The notes under the pieces were generated by a model that was not told where the DNA came from, made no database searches, and saw nothing but the letters and a program-made list of their open reading frames with translations. A stretch of DNA of 64,000 bases from Holothuria scabra (lineage: Eukaryota; Echinodermata; Holothuroidea; Aspidochirotida; Holothuriidae), in contig CM074187.1 of the NCBI GenBank assembly GCA_037179385.1, forward strand, positions 15,253,450-15,317,449, read 5' to 3'. A program made the translations under genes and the position numbers. Shown here piece by piece: positions 12,141-26,700 of the stretch; the stretch's first letter is position 1, and each line of letters begins with the position of its first letter.

Positions 12141-14072
12141 AAGTTGATTGAGAAAAAAAGGAGGTCGTTCCAAAGTATCACACACAAAAGTTTGCTAGAG
12201 AATTCTACAGAAATTCCTATATAGCTGTATAGAATCATTGCCTTTCTAATAGGGTTATCTATAGAAATTCAGATTCCCTTTAGAGTTGTTAAGAATTTCT
12301 ATAAAGATTTCTCTGGAACAGTTTCTACATTCTCTATACAACAATGTTACAGGATATACTCCACAAAATTTTACAGAAATTAATATACTGAAAGGAGGTC
12401 ATATACACGATGACAAAGGTTTTTGAGACCAATTACCCAAGAAGTCATTAGGCAAGCTTCTTGAGATTTTTTTAAGGAGCGGGTTTAAACAGATGAAGAG
12501 TATTTTTCAAGCCAAATCACTTCTTGGCATCAAGGATTAATTAAGAAACAATAGAGTACTGAGTGAGGGTTTGACTTTTGCTACACTGTTATTATGATCT
12601 TAAAAGAAATGCTTTAACATCCAAAAAATGAAAGCAAAATTCAACTTTGTCTTTTAACCATGTTAGAAATCTCCGACCTCAGCAAATGGTGAAAAGATCA
12701 AACTTTTAAACAAAGGGTTTATGTTTTACTTTGTAATGTCCTCTTATTTTCTCTTCTAAGACTTTACTACTTACAGTGGAATAAAGCTGCACAAGGGGCA
12801 CAAGGTGTGTATCCCCCATTGGCTGTCATGTCCATTTAAAAAAAGTTGATGCTTAAAAAGTGTCAACCATAGCACTATTCTGCATCTCAGCACCCTTCTA
12901 GGAGCAAAAATTTTTCCAGAAAGGTGGGGGACTGAGGACATAGATCGATCATACACTGTGCCATCTATTGGTGCTTCATGGATATGTCAACCTTGCTGCA
13001 ATGCCCTGTCATAGAGGAACTATATCATAGTTTTCTGAGGTGCATGCTTTACTTTTTATTGATTCTGTTGTTCATTTGTCTCTGACATTGCTGGCATGTC
13101 CTCCTTTGAAGTTATAAACCAGTATCACTGCCTTTTATATTTCTTTGTTGATGTGACATTGTCACTAATCTCTACTGGACAGCTTCCTACCCATGACAAC
13201 TGCCCTCAGCCAACTCTTCCCATGGTGAAACTTGGAATCAACTTGGGTGGAATTGTCCTGGTGGTACCTTTCAGGGTTGTCCATTATTCGAGGGGTGTGG
13301 GTTGGGAATTACTCTGGGGATGGGGGAGGGGAGAGTTGTCCTAGAACTGAAAGTTTTAATGATGGATTGTCCTACAATTACACATTTCTGGTAATGCTGT
13401 GTAGTGTATGTAAAACTACTGTCTACATAGGGGCATACATGTAGAGAGGGTGACAATTATTTCCCATGTGTTTGAATTCATAAACTAATATGCCTAGTGT
13501 CTTCATAATTACAAGTTGCAGCCTCTACCCCCCCCCCCCCCATCTCTCCAGATACTATATTCATCTCCATCTTAACAGACACTTTGAGTATGTACTTTCA
13601 CCTGAACCACATTTCAATATCATTATTGCTACTCTTACATCTTTCAATGAAATCCTACGTTTAGTCCATCATTCACAACTATAATATTAAAAGAATGCAT
13701 TTAAAGCAATCAACTCTTCCAACAGTAACTTGGAATATTTAACTCTCTACAAAATGAACATTTTAAGTGGAATATTTGTATCGTGTACTTACCATGACAA
13801 GTGACATTACACAATATTTTATCTTTGTAATTGTAATCACACTTTTAGTGTTGCAACATTTCCAGGACTTATGAGGTGTATTCTCTGATTGTAACATGAA
13901 TAATTTTTTTTCCTAAAATGTTTTCAAATGTCCAAGATATTAATTTTAACTAAACTCTAGCTTGACAACTTCTGCACTGCTAGGAATTGGGAAGAGATAA
14001 AAACTGGAAAACTATTTTTTTTTTCTGTTTGGCCAATCAGTTTTCCACACTCCTTCCATTGTATGTGACATT
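12141..14072. other. no recognised gene
   Basis: AT-rich DNA beyond the 3' end of HUS1, including a C-homopolymer at 13530-13540. No exon or repeat could be named. Confidence 0.4.
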
Positions 14073-14078
14073 TTTATT
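14073..14078 (-). terminator. possible HUS1 polyadenylation signal
   Basis: AATAAA on the minus strand about 600 bases after the HUS1 stop. It is the first canonical hexamer I saw downstream. Position and motif only; no transcript evidence. Confidence 0.4.
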
Positions 14079-14677
14079 AAACCATTTCCTGTCTCGAACT
14101 GAAAACTTAGTTTTCTGGAATCACCCAGTTTCCAGGATTGCTGGTAATTATGTCTAGCAAATATGTAATTGTATAAATAGCTATCTCGTGATCAGCTTTG
14201 TTGCAATCCTCTTAATGATGATCACCACTAAAATTACAAGTGGATGACAGAAATAATGAATACCTGCCAATCACAAGCACATTTCTAATTATTTTATCCC
14301 TGTCATTACAATCTCTGGTTTCAACTTCACATAATCACAAGCAAGAAGCACCTATTCCCATGTTTTCAAGTTAAGCAATTCAAACATTTCTCTTTGTCAG
14401 AATCTTACTCCCATTCCTCCTCCTACTATTATGAGAGGCAGCATCAGTTCATCACATGATATGTTCTTTCATTCACACTCTGCTTCTTCATCTTTCAACT
14501 TCCTTCACAAGCAGGCAATTCATCTCTCCTGCTAAACTGCTTCCAGCATCATAATGACATTTGCAGCTCCATCATTATCACCATCCTTCTCCCAGAGGTA
14601 CAAGAGACTGCCTCTTCCTCTCTTGTGATGCTTCAATCCTCTTCTTTTCTCCGAACATCGAATTCATCCATCTGTTC

Positions 14678-14763
14678 TCACTGGTGGACTACCGGCATGC
14701 AATACTGTATGGAGACATCTTCTTGAATCAAGAAACAGTGGATTGCACTATTTTCAACAATAT
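14678..14763 (-). CDS. HUS1: HUS1 coding exon 8 (terminal)
   Basis: A CCCAG acceptor is followed by 2 + 84 bases. The bases complete an Asn codon, then encode IVENSAIHCFLIQEDVSIQY and a short tail, with stop TGA at 14680-14678. It corresponds to the C-terminal IVNNKMVHF...HEDVSLQYF segment of animal HUS1. The start phase matches exon 7. Confidence 0.93.
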
Positions 14764-17700
14764 CTGGGGAATCAGAAATGGATGCATTTAATTAAATAGC
14801 TTTGGAATAACAGTTGCCATGGCACCTAACAACATCTTGCAAAAGATGACATCGTGAATTAATATCCCATCTTGACATTGAAACATTTTCTGAAATGATA
14901 TGTAACTCAATTCTGGATTCACATGTATTGATATTATTGTATGTTCCTGCTAACTGACTCTATCAACCATTTATTTATTCTCTTCATTGTCTTTTCAAAT
15001 TTGTCTCTCTTTTTCTTCTTCAAATTCTTTGCTTCATTTTACATTCCTTCCATCAGTTTTAGGAAGGATTGGGTTTACCCCTCTTTGGTGATTACAGTTT
15101 GGACCTTGTTTAATTGACCATTTTCCACATAGCATTGCAAAGGATTGTAAGACAGCTGCTTTGGCACTCATCATTTTGGTCAATGCCATTTTACCGTGAC
15201 CAAAAGAGGTGCACACATGGGCACACTAAAATGCTGTCTAAAAATCCTTTGTGATTGTTATTTGGAAAACAGTGAATGGTAATGGTCAAAAGAATAACTG
15301 TTGTGTTTCAAAGTGTCCTTTTTACCGTATGTCTTAAGTCAAATTGATTTAAATTACAATAGAACTGTACTGATCTGAAGTGAGAGGTATTGAACTGAGT
15401 TGGAAATATTTAATTACAATGATATGAACTGAATAGAACCTCTATGTCTCAGCTAAAACATTAAACTTAATCTATAAAGATTTTGTACATTTGACCACAA
15501 ATGCAGTTCTGAAAGGTGTCATTTAAAGTCTTTGTCACTCTTTGTGACTGACAGCATTACTTACAAACCTCAGTACCACAACTGAATATATCTATATGAA
15601 CAAACGATCCTGATTAGATAATGATACACAAGTCACCAACACATGTATTTTAAAGTAATATGAGGAAGAGCAATTTTTATTTTTAGTTGATGTCTACCTA
15701 ACATATCATGTTGCTAGAATTGAAGAGGACATTTTAGCCAATGTTACCCAAGAAAAAGGCATTTTCTCGGGTGAAACTTGTCTCTGTAATTGTGGCAGTA
15801 AACCCCATTTAAACCAACCTTGTTGCTCCATTGAGCAAATAGTCTTTGAAGGGGGAAAGCCTTTAACTTTATTGACATCAGGATACCTGAACAGGTAGTT
15901 CTCTGATATATTCTGGATTATTAGTTGCCAGCTTAAGATGGCTAAAACTTATTACTTCCATCTAGCATCATGTTGAATCCCAACTTTTTGGGGAGAGTTC
16001 TGGAAGCTTAACTTTTACACATATGACCAGTCTTTTAGCAGCAAAGAAACTAAGTTTTCTTACTACAAATAATTCTTGTTGGGTTTAACAGCTGACCAGA
16101 CAAAAACATGAGCAGGTTTTTAATGTCCACCTTTGCACCGTAAAACCTCCCTGGTTGGTCTTGTTGTGACTGACTGCTTCCACTGTCTGCAAAAGAGAAA
16201 CCATTCTGGATAAAATTCAATAATATCACTTTTTCTCTTACCTTTTATTAGTTCTACTGAGCAGAAAAGTCAGACAACATTCCAAGAAACATAGCTTCAT
16301 TGTAGTGTATTGTATATTTCTCAGTTCCAACAGTCATTTATCAATAAATACAAACATGTTCATTCCTGTGAAGACAGCTGTAAATCAACAGTGCGGTAGC
16401 CTTCAAAGCAAACTTGCAGAGCCAGTACATTATCATCAGAGTGGTTTTGGTTGTGTGTACTACAAGAAAACATTTTTTTCATGACTATGTGTGAATTTGG
16501 GACTAGAAGTAGAACCTATGCATAACTTCTGCAATCTCTGAGTATCAGTTCCATTCTCATATTTACAAGTAGAGAAACAGTATTTTTGTTAGGTTTGAAA
16601 ACCCAAGAGTCTAGAACCCCAAATTATTTGCTCTCAAGTGTCTGAGGGAAAGTTGAAGGGACCGTACACAATTGTTTGAAGGGTCCCATAAAAGCATGAG
16701 GCTATACAATGTCAAAATATTCAAAATGAAGATTAACACAACAGTGGTGTTTCAAAAGATTTGGAACAACACATATCAGTGTGTGTTCACCAGGAACTGG
16801 CACATCTTGCAGCCACAAAAGGTGTTGAAGGGTTTTCTTTTATACTTGGTTCTATTTACATTTGTCTTCTGATTCTTACTATTGATGTCTTACAGTGTGT
16901 TTGAAATCTTTTGTTTTTTATTTATACAGTGGATACTGGAGTATCTGACAAACTGCACACTGTATGTCAAGATCACCTGATTTTGTAGCACTTCAAACGT
17001 AATTACATCAAATAGAGGGAGTCCCTCAGTAATTGATTCTTGCCCCATTCTTGTTCACTCTTTACACATTAGACTGCATATCAACTGAGCCCTCTTGCCT
17101 CTTACTTAAAGTTGCAGATGACACTTTTATGATAGGTCTGATATTTGAGAATAATTCTAGTTTTTATGAAAGGGAATTGAGATCATTTGTTGAGTATGTA
17201 ACTTTTTAAACTTGGTTAGTCAAAAACAAAGGAGTTGGTTATTGATTTCAAATAAATGATCCCTGTTTTAATCTTATCAGTATCAACCGTTCTGAAATTG
17301 AGAGGAAATGAGACGACAAAGTATGATTTTGATAGATACATAAAATTATTTGAGGATTTTTATTTTTTCATGTTTTATGTTTTTGTTAGAAGCATTGAAT
17401 TTCCCTTTTTGGACATAATAAAGATGAACTTGGACTTCTAATCATCCCCTGAAAACAGGCAATTGAGATAAAGTATAATTTTAGTAAAATACAAAACAAG
17501 CTAGTAAGGAATCCTTGAATCAAATTACTTGTATCAAATTACTGCCAAAATTAATGCCTTAACATTCAATTGAACCCTTATGTTCTTTCCCTATAAACAT
17601 TGGAAGGGTTAATGCAACTTAATTAAACACAATCTATATCTGCTCAAAATATTTTTGCTTTGCTGTTAAATTTTCATTTTTTTTCTTATGAAAAGTCTGC

Positions 17701-20700
17701 AGGTTATTCCCCTTGCCTGGTGATTACATGAAACCATTCCCCAAAGGAACTAGGACTGAAGGATTTCAAATGTGCAAATGTTTATTGTGGCAACTCCTCC
17801 ATCTAAGATTTTTTTTTGTGTTGAAATCTTAGTGTAACAGCTGTTCCTGCATGGCATGTTAGCTTACGAAAGAGCTACTGAATTCAAATAGATGAACTGA
17901 GTGAATGCTAAACATACGATTAAGGTGTGTTTGCAGGGTGTAGAAATATGGAAAAGATTGAAAAGAAATTCAAGCAGGAGCCTTGGGAAAGAGTGTACAT
18001 GTTTGGAAAGATAGCTGTTGTCGAGAGACTAAAATTAATTTTAATGAGTTTTATAGTTTGAGTTCCTGTTTGGATTTTTATGTCATGCAGAACCTTTTAA
18101 ACAGACAATTTATTTTAACTTTTTAGAAATGATGACATAAAAATTATACCTATTGTAAAATTACATTGCATCTTGCTTGAGAAATGTGGAATGAATTTCA
18201 CTTCTTCATTTCTCTTTATATTACAGTGTGCTATCATTTCCTGTTATACTACAGTACTACTTTAGGTAAAATATTCTAGTGCAAGAGTCAAATACTTTTA
18301 ACTTCATAGTTCACAAAACAGTGATATGTCACTAGCACCTGAGTTCTTTTTCCCCCCAAATATGTGATATTAATCAATTATGCTTACCGACATGGACAAC
18401 TTCCAAATCTTTAAAATTAACAGACACTGTAGCTTGCTCAGTTTCCACCCTCATCCTCATTTCTCCATTGTGATTGGCTGACATCTCCTGAAATAAACCA
18501 ATAACAATAAATAAGAATTGTTACCAAATTAACGTCATTTAGGTCACAAACATTAAACAGCACTTAAATTAACGGCTAATACTATAAACTGCAGGTATGA
18601 AGCTTTCAAGTTGTGTTTTTAAAGTCAGAGTTAGAGTGAGAAAGTGAGAGGGTACTGTCATGTATGTAAAAGAAAATAAAAGCCTAAATGTATACAGGAC
18701 TGTTTTGGAGTTAACAAGGGTAATTTCTATTACTCTTGTTTAAAACATTTGAAAGAGGCAAACAGGTAAATTTTTGGATAATTCTGACCTTTTTACTTGC
18801 ACTGATAATGTTTGGCTGCTTCAAGGGCAAATTTATATCTGATGAACCCTTGCATTTTGAATGTTGGTTAAAGGAAGGACTTACAGCTACCTTTATTTTC
18901 CAAAATTGATTAGAAAGATAAAATGGGATGAATTACATTATCAAATTTGAATCAACAGGCTTATATATTTATTTTAGGGCACACACATCAGCCATTTTCC
19001 AAAACATTTTTGGTTAGAATTTGACAAAAATAAGTTTTTAACAAACGAATACTTTCCTTACCATGTAGCTGCCAAGGTTTTTTAGTCTCTCAGTAACTGT
19101 TTTAAGAGATTTGAGAGGTGGCATGGTGACACTGACCTAGAGAGATGGAAAAAAAATAATATTTATCATTCTTCAGAAGTAAAAGCAAAATAAAAGACTG
19201 CATTGAGGTCTACATGACACCATAATCCATCATTGATCCATTAATACCTGCAAAATAACCCATAAAATGTTTGATACCACCAGGCATTGAAGGACGGAAA
19301 TACGACACATGAATTCAGGGCTGCATTGCCATGAACACCCATGACACAATAGTGCAAGATGCTGCAAAGGCAGACACTGCATACATGCCATGTTATGCCC
19401 GATACAAAATTCTCTGGTAAAAACAGCAGAGAAACGGTTTTTGATGTAAACAATACTGAGTCAAACACTGCATTACTAGGTAATGGCGCTTTGATTAAGT
19501 CCGCCTGGTCACACCGGCTCATCTCTTATCTAATGATGTTCTCATCAAGAAAAAGGGTTGTTCTTTGGCAAACTAATGTAACATAGATACTTACTCATTG
19601 CCAAGAAAACTGTGGGCTAATTAAACAGGAATCATCTAACCATCAGCATATGCTTGGTTATACAGTATTGTGAAGACAAGTGGAAAATGCAAACTCATTG
19701 CCCTTCGGAGAGAATGTTTCATGGGTTATAGTCTTAGCAGTGTGAACACTTACATGACTGTAATCTTAAAGGAATATGTTCAATTGAAATCATTTGTACT
19801 TGTAGGATTATGAAAGTGTCAGAATGTCTATGATTTATGCAAATCGTCTTTGATAAAGAAGGGTAGTTGGCTTGTAGGTGGTAGAGACAATGTGACCCAG
19901 TGCTTCTAATATTTAAGTTTTCCATAATTTGAGCTCTACAGATTTCCAAGACCACCGAGCTTCATTAAAATCAATGTGTTATAAGGCTGATGTATTCTTA
20001 TTAGTAGATACAATATTTGGCAATGTTGCCCTCCTAGAAATACCAAATTAATTCAATATTTTGCAGCTGACCATTGGTGACCTTAAATAAACTTTGATCT
20101 TCATCAAAAAGCAAAGGACTGTTTTGTGAAAACAAGATAACAGCACGCTATGCCACACATCTGCATGCTAAGTTTGAGACCTTACTGTATACAGTTCACA
20201 ACTATTTCCTACTTTGACCTAGAGCTGTTAAACCCAAACTACCCTTGATCTATACAGCATCTATGTTTTTCTTCTACTAAAACTTGAATGTACATGAAAA
20301 CAAGTTGTACAAATAATTTCTAATTTTAGGAAATACTGAAAACACAGAGTTAGAAAATGGAAAACAACACAAAATGTGACCTCTAAGAGCAGAGATATTA
20401 CTACTTAAGTTAAAGGGAGGTTGTGGTATGAAACAGTCTAAATGTAAATGGAGCATAGCCTGCTCTTTGTTTTATGCAATGAGTAGGTTAAATTCACAGA
20501 CTTATATACATGGACAGAGCATGTAACGTATACGTCCTATCCATAGATTGTCACCACCGACTAGGACAAAAAAGGCGCGCCAAGATGGCCGCCTTGAAGC
20601 TATATAAATTGTCTAATTTGAAGATGACTCTGTTTAATTTCAAACAAAAGTTAAACTTGAACAGGAAAGAATATCATATTCCTGCAATATGTGAAGTGAT

Positions 20701-23700
20701 TTTGACCTTACCTTGCTATATTCAAAAAATACTTCAACTTTCTTGCAAAATATGGGGATATACTTGAGCAAGTTCGAACTTTTACACAAAACCATAGCAG
20801 ACAGCCATCTTGGTGCACTATTTCTCACATTTTTGGCAACGACAATCTACCGTGCAGTATGTTCTGTCTATGTATAGGAAGTCTGTGGTTAAATTGTTAT
20901 TTTAATACTAAATTACAAGCCAAAAAATGCCCACAGAACTCTACATAGAATCTGACTGGAAGTCACTCTTAGGCTTAAGTGTGTTATCTGATGCAGAATT
21001 GTCACTACTGGCCAGGACATGACTTGACCCCACTTTACTGGGAGTCAAAACTCCTTTGCAATTTTTTGAACTGCAAACAACATCCACGAAGATCATTTTT
21101 GTGCTTAACTGTTTGAAATACTGTTTTTATTTTGAAAGTTTAAAACATTTCAACATTTAAAACAACCCATCTCTTTTCTTTGCCTACAAAAGTGTCAGTT
21201 GTCACGAGAACTACATCAAAATTTTCTGCATTTTTCACTTTTTCAATGACATATTTCATACCCTAATTCCTGCTCAAGATGTAACTTGTTTATGTTAGTA
21301 TAGGTGGCAGTTATGAAATTATTCAAACCCTTATTGCTGTTATTTCCCCTTTATCATTTAGACCAGTATTAAGAAGAATTTGGGAGTTGATTCAGAGTTA
21401 CGACTACTTAGGCAGCTGGGACCACTGCCTGAACTCCTAAAATATCAGAGTCCCTGAGCCTAGTCACTATTTTACTGTAAAGTACTGTGACTGGGCCCAT
21501 TTTATACTTCTACTTCCTTTTAATTTTACTTTCATCCGTACTGTGAAATCAGTGAATCAACCATTGTAAATATCTCATAATATCAGCAGACTTCAAACCC
21601 ACAATGCAATGTATAAAATTCACAGGAATTTTTCAGTTCATAAAAGAAAATCAAGTTTTCTAAGAAAACCTTGGCACAAACATTTGTAGAGTTTCTACAG
21701 TAAATTTTATGCCTGGCAAGTATGGCCAAAATTTTAGGGATATGCAGAAGTCAATTCAAGCATTGAGTTTAGATTTTCCAGTTGTGCTATAAGTCACACT
21801 TCTTGAGAAATTTAGAAGTGTGGTGGGTCTGCAGTTTTACTACACTTTCATAGATTTATACAAGAGTTGTCATTCTTCACCTATATGTACAACTAATCAC
21901 ACTTTTCACAGTTATTTGAGGTAAGGGGTGGTATGCAATTGTAGTTGAACACCTCAAAATTCAAGGCCCAAGTCATTTGAAGGTGTCTGATACTGCTAGT
22001 GGGCGTTCAACTAACATATAGACAGTCTCAAAATAATTTTTATAACTCACATCAAACTGTGGTACCAAAGGTTCTTTGTAGTCAGACCACAAACGTTTAG
22101 GTATCACATTCACTGGTACATCATGTATAAATGTCTGAACTCTCCCAGACTGGGAAGGCTGAAAAATAAGAACAAATGGTTTACCACAAGAATCTATTCT
22201 TTTCATACTTTTTCTTCTACCTTAGTAAAGTAGATTTGTTATTTAAATCATCTAATTAATGATTTTTTGTAGTATAAGGTCTTGAGTTTTTTATTTTCAC
22301 AGTGTCCTTCAAATCACATGCCCAAAAAATTGTCACTAAAGCATCATAGGAGATAGGAGGGCTGTTTTTTCAAACATTTACCCTAGTCATCCCATTCTTT
22401 ATCTAGGGGTGCAAATACTGTAATCACACTCCTCAAAGTGATTCTGGGAGAGTAATGGCATGTGAGCACACTTGCGCACCTCAGAATACAAGGTCTGCAA
22501 TACATCCCCTCCCTCATCAATCACTACATCACTTGAAAGCTATTGCAGACAAAGGAAAACTCAAAAGACTTTTATTAAAATTGTCTGCTTTCAGTAAATA
22601 AATTTCATTAAAATTAGAGAAAAAGACAAGACAAATCAAAAAATGCAACTCACAGGATCTTCTGTTGAAAATATCCTGTATACAGCCATAATTTTCATGT
22701 GACTGCAGGGGGCCATCGTTTAAAAAAAACATTTTGCATTATTGGTTCTTTATACTTGCAAAAGTATGGAGACACATCTGCTTTTTTGCACAGTACAAAT
22801 TTAATATTAAATTTAGTTATTATTCTGATGTAAATATTTTGTTAAAAACATTGGCAAACACAACCCAAATCCCTTTCCATGCCATCCATCAAAACTGTTT
22901 GAAATTTGGTTGGGATTAATTGGCTTTGAAGACAAAAAACTTTATGAAAATCCATTTTCCAAAATTTTTCAACAACTTTTATTAATACATGTCCCACATT
23001 CCCTACATAGTAATTACCCCACTAAAACATAAAACATTTCATGAACCCAACCGTTTCCTGTGTGAAGAATATGAATCACCCACACTGACACTGAGGCTTT
23101 TGTGTTTCTATAACCTTGAGAGTACCCACACTCAGATAGTATTTGGACGTTTAGTTATAATGATGCCTCTCGTTGTCCATTTTTGTATATTTTGTGGTTA
23201 CTTTGATGGAAATTGAGCAAAATTTGGTATAATTTTCACGTTGAGGATTGTTTATTCACCCTCATTGTTCGTATGGACTGTTTAAATGTTCTGTGAAAAG
23301 TCTGGTCAGAATAATTTAATGTATTTCTCTTTTGTAACACAAAGTGTCACTTTAAAATTGTTTGAGGCATAACTGTCCCTTGAACATGTGAGCTTATAAT
23401 AATTGGGAACAAAACTGGCTGTACAAGCCAATATTGTCCAACTAAAATAAAAATGTATATATTTGTTTGAATGAATGAATGTCAAACAAAGTGTAAAACC
23501 AACTGCATTTAAAACTCTAGGGCTATACCGAAATATGTTTTGGTGGACCGTTGGGAGAAACTTCCTGGTTTGGGAGATGGAAGATCACCTACTTGTCAGT
23601 ATCAAGCCCCATGTGAATTCTGATTCCCACTACCTAAATGAATAATCCAACCCTCCACTTTTGATTTAATTATGTACGTCTCCACTAACCAGATCAATTT

Positions 23701-26700
23701 CAAATGTCAGACAAGGGCTTAGTTTCTTTGTCAGTTTAATCTTCAGTGACTTGGCTGCAATTTGTCCGGTTTTCAGAGCTTGAACAATTTCTTCAGGTGT
23801 GACTTCAAGATATATTTCATTGCAATCTTCCCCTAAGCCTTCCATTCTGTATTCTTCGAAGAAATTATTCTGAAATAAAAATTAATAACACGTTTTGAAA
23901 GAGTCCATCTCTGCAAATTTCTAAACACAACTGTGAGCATCCACACAATAAATCATGCCTACATTTTACCCATTAGAGTTAGGTAGCTTCCAAAAACCCA
24001 ACACTTGCCTGCCAGGGCGAGTTTTCCACTTGGTTAGTTGCTTAACAGTTCACTTCCGCTCATATTACAATCATGCACTTGATCTGCATTTCTGTTTGTC
24101 TATTACTTAACTAAACAATATAGCCTACAGGTTGCACTCAACCTGTACATAGCAAAAGGTATCATAAATGAACCCTTTCAGTTCAATGAGCAAGGTGAAT
24201 TTGCAGGAAGAATAATTTCTGGGTTCAGGGTGTTTGCGAAGATGGCAAGAGATATAAAGAAACAGTGACATGGGCCGGGACAAAAAGAGCTGAAATGTAC
24301 TACATATATCTAATGCCAAAAAGCTAGTCATGACACAGCTGTGGGGGTGTTAGTTTTGGTCCCCTGTTAAAAATAATCTGCAGTTGCCCAAAGCAGATAC
24401 ATTACATATTACTTCCCACATCCAAACAATTTGAATTTCATGACTTATACAGCTGAATGTGGTTTACACATATCACACAGAAAATGACAAAATTCATTGA
24501 TTTATGCAAAAGACAAAGTAGTAATGTCACTTTGTGTGATTTCAGTCATTTCTTGTTTTACAAGGCTAAATCCACTTCAAATGTACTGTACTTACAACCA
24601 AAACAATAAATGTCCCTAAGTTTGATTAGCACATAATGGCAGTTTGTATAATTTCCGTACACAGTTAACCTACTGGGTTCATCTGGCACCAAACTCCACC
24701 ATGAACAACTTTGTCATTTAAGATGAAAAACATGTTTTCTTCCGAGATCCTCAAAACACACAGCTGAGTCATCTTGCTTATGGAGCTGCAGACTCCTATC
24801 AAAGAAAAAACAAAAGAAACTAGACGGTTTGTACTTGCAGGTAGGTACTGATCGAAGCCACTGAAAATGGTCTGAAGCGAAAAAGCCCAATATTGTACCA
24901 CTTGATTCCAAGCCTCGATCGAGTAAATATCAAGTGCTGTACAAAAATGAGCAAATGGCCCACCTGCTCACATTCTCAGAGAAAAATATTCTGCCGCCAA
25001 CACAACTTTAACCATTGTGTCAGGAACGTACCTTTCACGCAGGCAACAGATGGGCTGTAAGATGTTTCTACCTCAGATTCGCCAAGTGCGGATTAAGCAG
25101 ATTAAGCCCAGAATTGCCAACAGACTTTTAGCGGTTGACAAGCGTGTTAAACAAGCGGTGATTTTCAATGGTGTGGTCGTGGAGTAAGTACTAGCGTTAG
25201 TCTGCGTAGCGGCGTTCGAGTCTGAGACTATTTTATGAGGGATCATATCAATTTTATAAAGAACGTCAATAGAACTGTGTAACGACTTATTGTCCTTCAA
25301 AAAGAAGACTTCCTACATGCCTCAAATAGGCTGATTATTCTATTGGAACACCGTCAAGTTGGTGAAATCGGAGAAATAGTCGAAATTTCCACTTCATGAA
25401 AAAGTCAAAATAACTGCGTGGCAGATGAAATGCTGTATAACGTTAGTATTGTTCGTGGGTAAATAGAGTAGCATCACACTGAAGATATTCATACGCCGAG
25501 CCAAGAAAGAAGGCATGAGTTCACTTGACAAGCTGAGCAAATCCAGTAATCGAAGCTGTAGACTTCAATTAAAAATAGCTTAAAATTTTTACAAGCATTA
25601 ACTATTACTCTATTGAAAACAGAGTTTTTTGTGTCAATTGAAACAGTGCCTTAGCCAGCCCACATTTGAAAGGCTTACTTTGTGTTTGTTAAACAGGCCA
25701 GATGTCAGAAAAAAGTTCTGATTAGAAAAATTTTTGACGGGTTTGAATTTAAATTAAAGTAGCAACTGCAAGCTCAATTTTTCCAAGAACTTAAATATCA
25801 CAAATTTTAAATTCTAACCAATTGAAGTATGAAATATATCATCACACTTTGATTCACAATTATGAAATTGTTCTTCTTTATGGCAAATGAAACATTTGAA
25901 AAATTCTACTAATACAGCTATGTTAGCCAAGAAAAGGTCTTTTTCCTGAAACTTTGTAATTCAGGACTGTAAGCAAGTCTAAGGGCAGACTATCCTTTGA
26001 AAAAAAAGCTTTTTACAGAGATCTAGGTCAAAAATGTTAACCTCTTTCTGTATTTCAAGTATAAAATAATGCAGTAGAATGTATACCCCACCCTTGGCCA
26101 AACCTTTTTGTTTAGCAAAATGAATTTCCTGAGAATTTTGCTCAATTTTTTCCCCAATTTCCTGAAATCAGGAAATTTTCTGAACTCTTACATGTACATC
26201 TTTGTTACCTAAGGTTTTCTTCAACAATCTCCCACTCCTCAACCAAGACTCAGCTATTCCAGACCAATGACTTAGATAGCCAGACGGGAAAATTTTATAT
26301 AGCTGACACTGACTGTTACATCTCTGGCCATTAAGGGCAATAAGTTGTGTTAGAAGGTTGCTCCTTGGTGAGGACTTGAATAAACTGTCGATCAGTAATT
26401 ATGTCAGCAGGGAGAACTGTCTTGGCCAAAATGGAATTAGTGATGCCTGAGATTCCCTGAGGTTCGTCAGAACACATTGAATAAGGTTCCATGTGAGATT
26501 CTGGGGCCCGTTCCACAAAGAGTTATGCACGATCTTAAGTATGATTTACTGTTGGCTTAGGTATGGTGAATCAAACTTAAGATTGTGCGTAACTCTTTGT
26601 GGAACAGCCCCCTGGTCCAGTCTTTGGCCAGGATGTCCATCCCCACTCTTCAGGATAGAAGTAACAGGCACAAAACTTTGGAAACTGGGCACTGGCTGCA

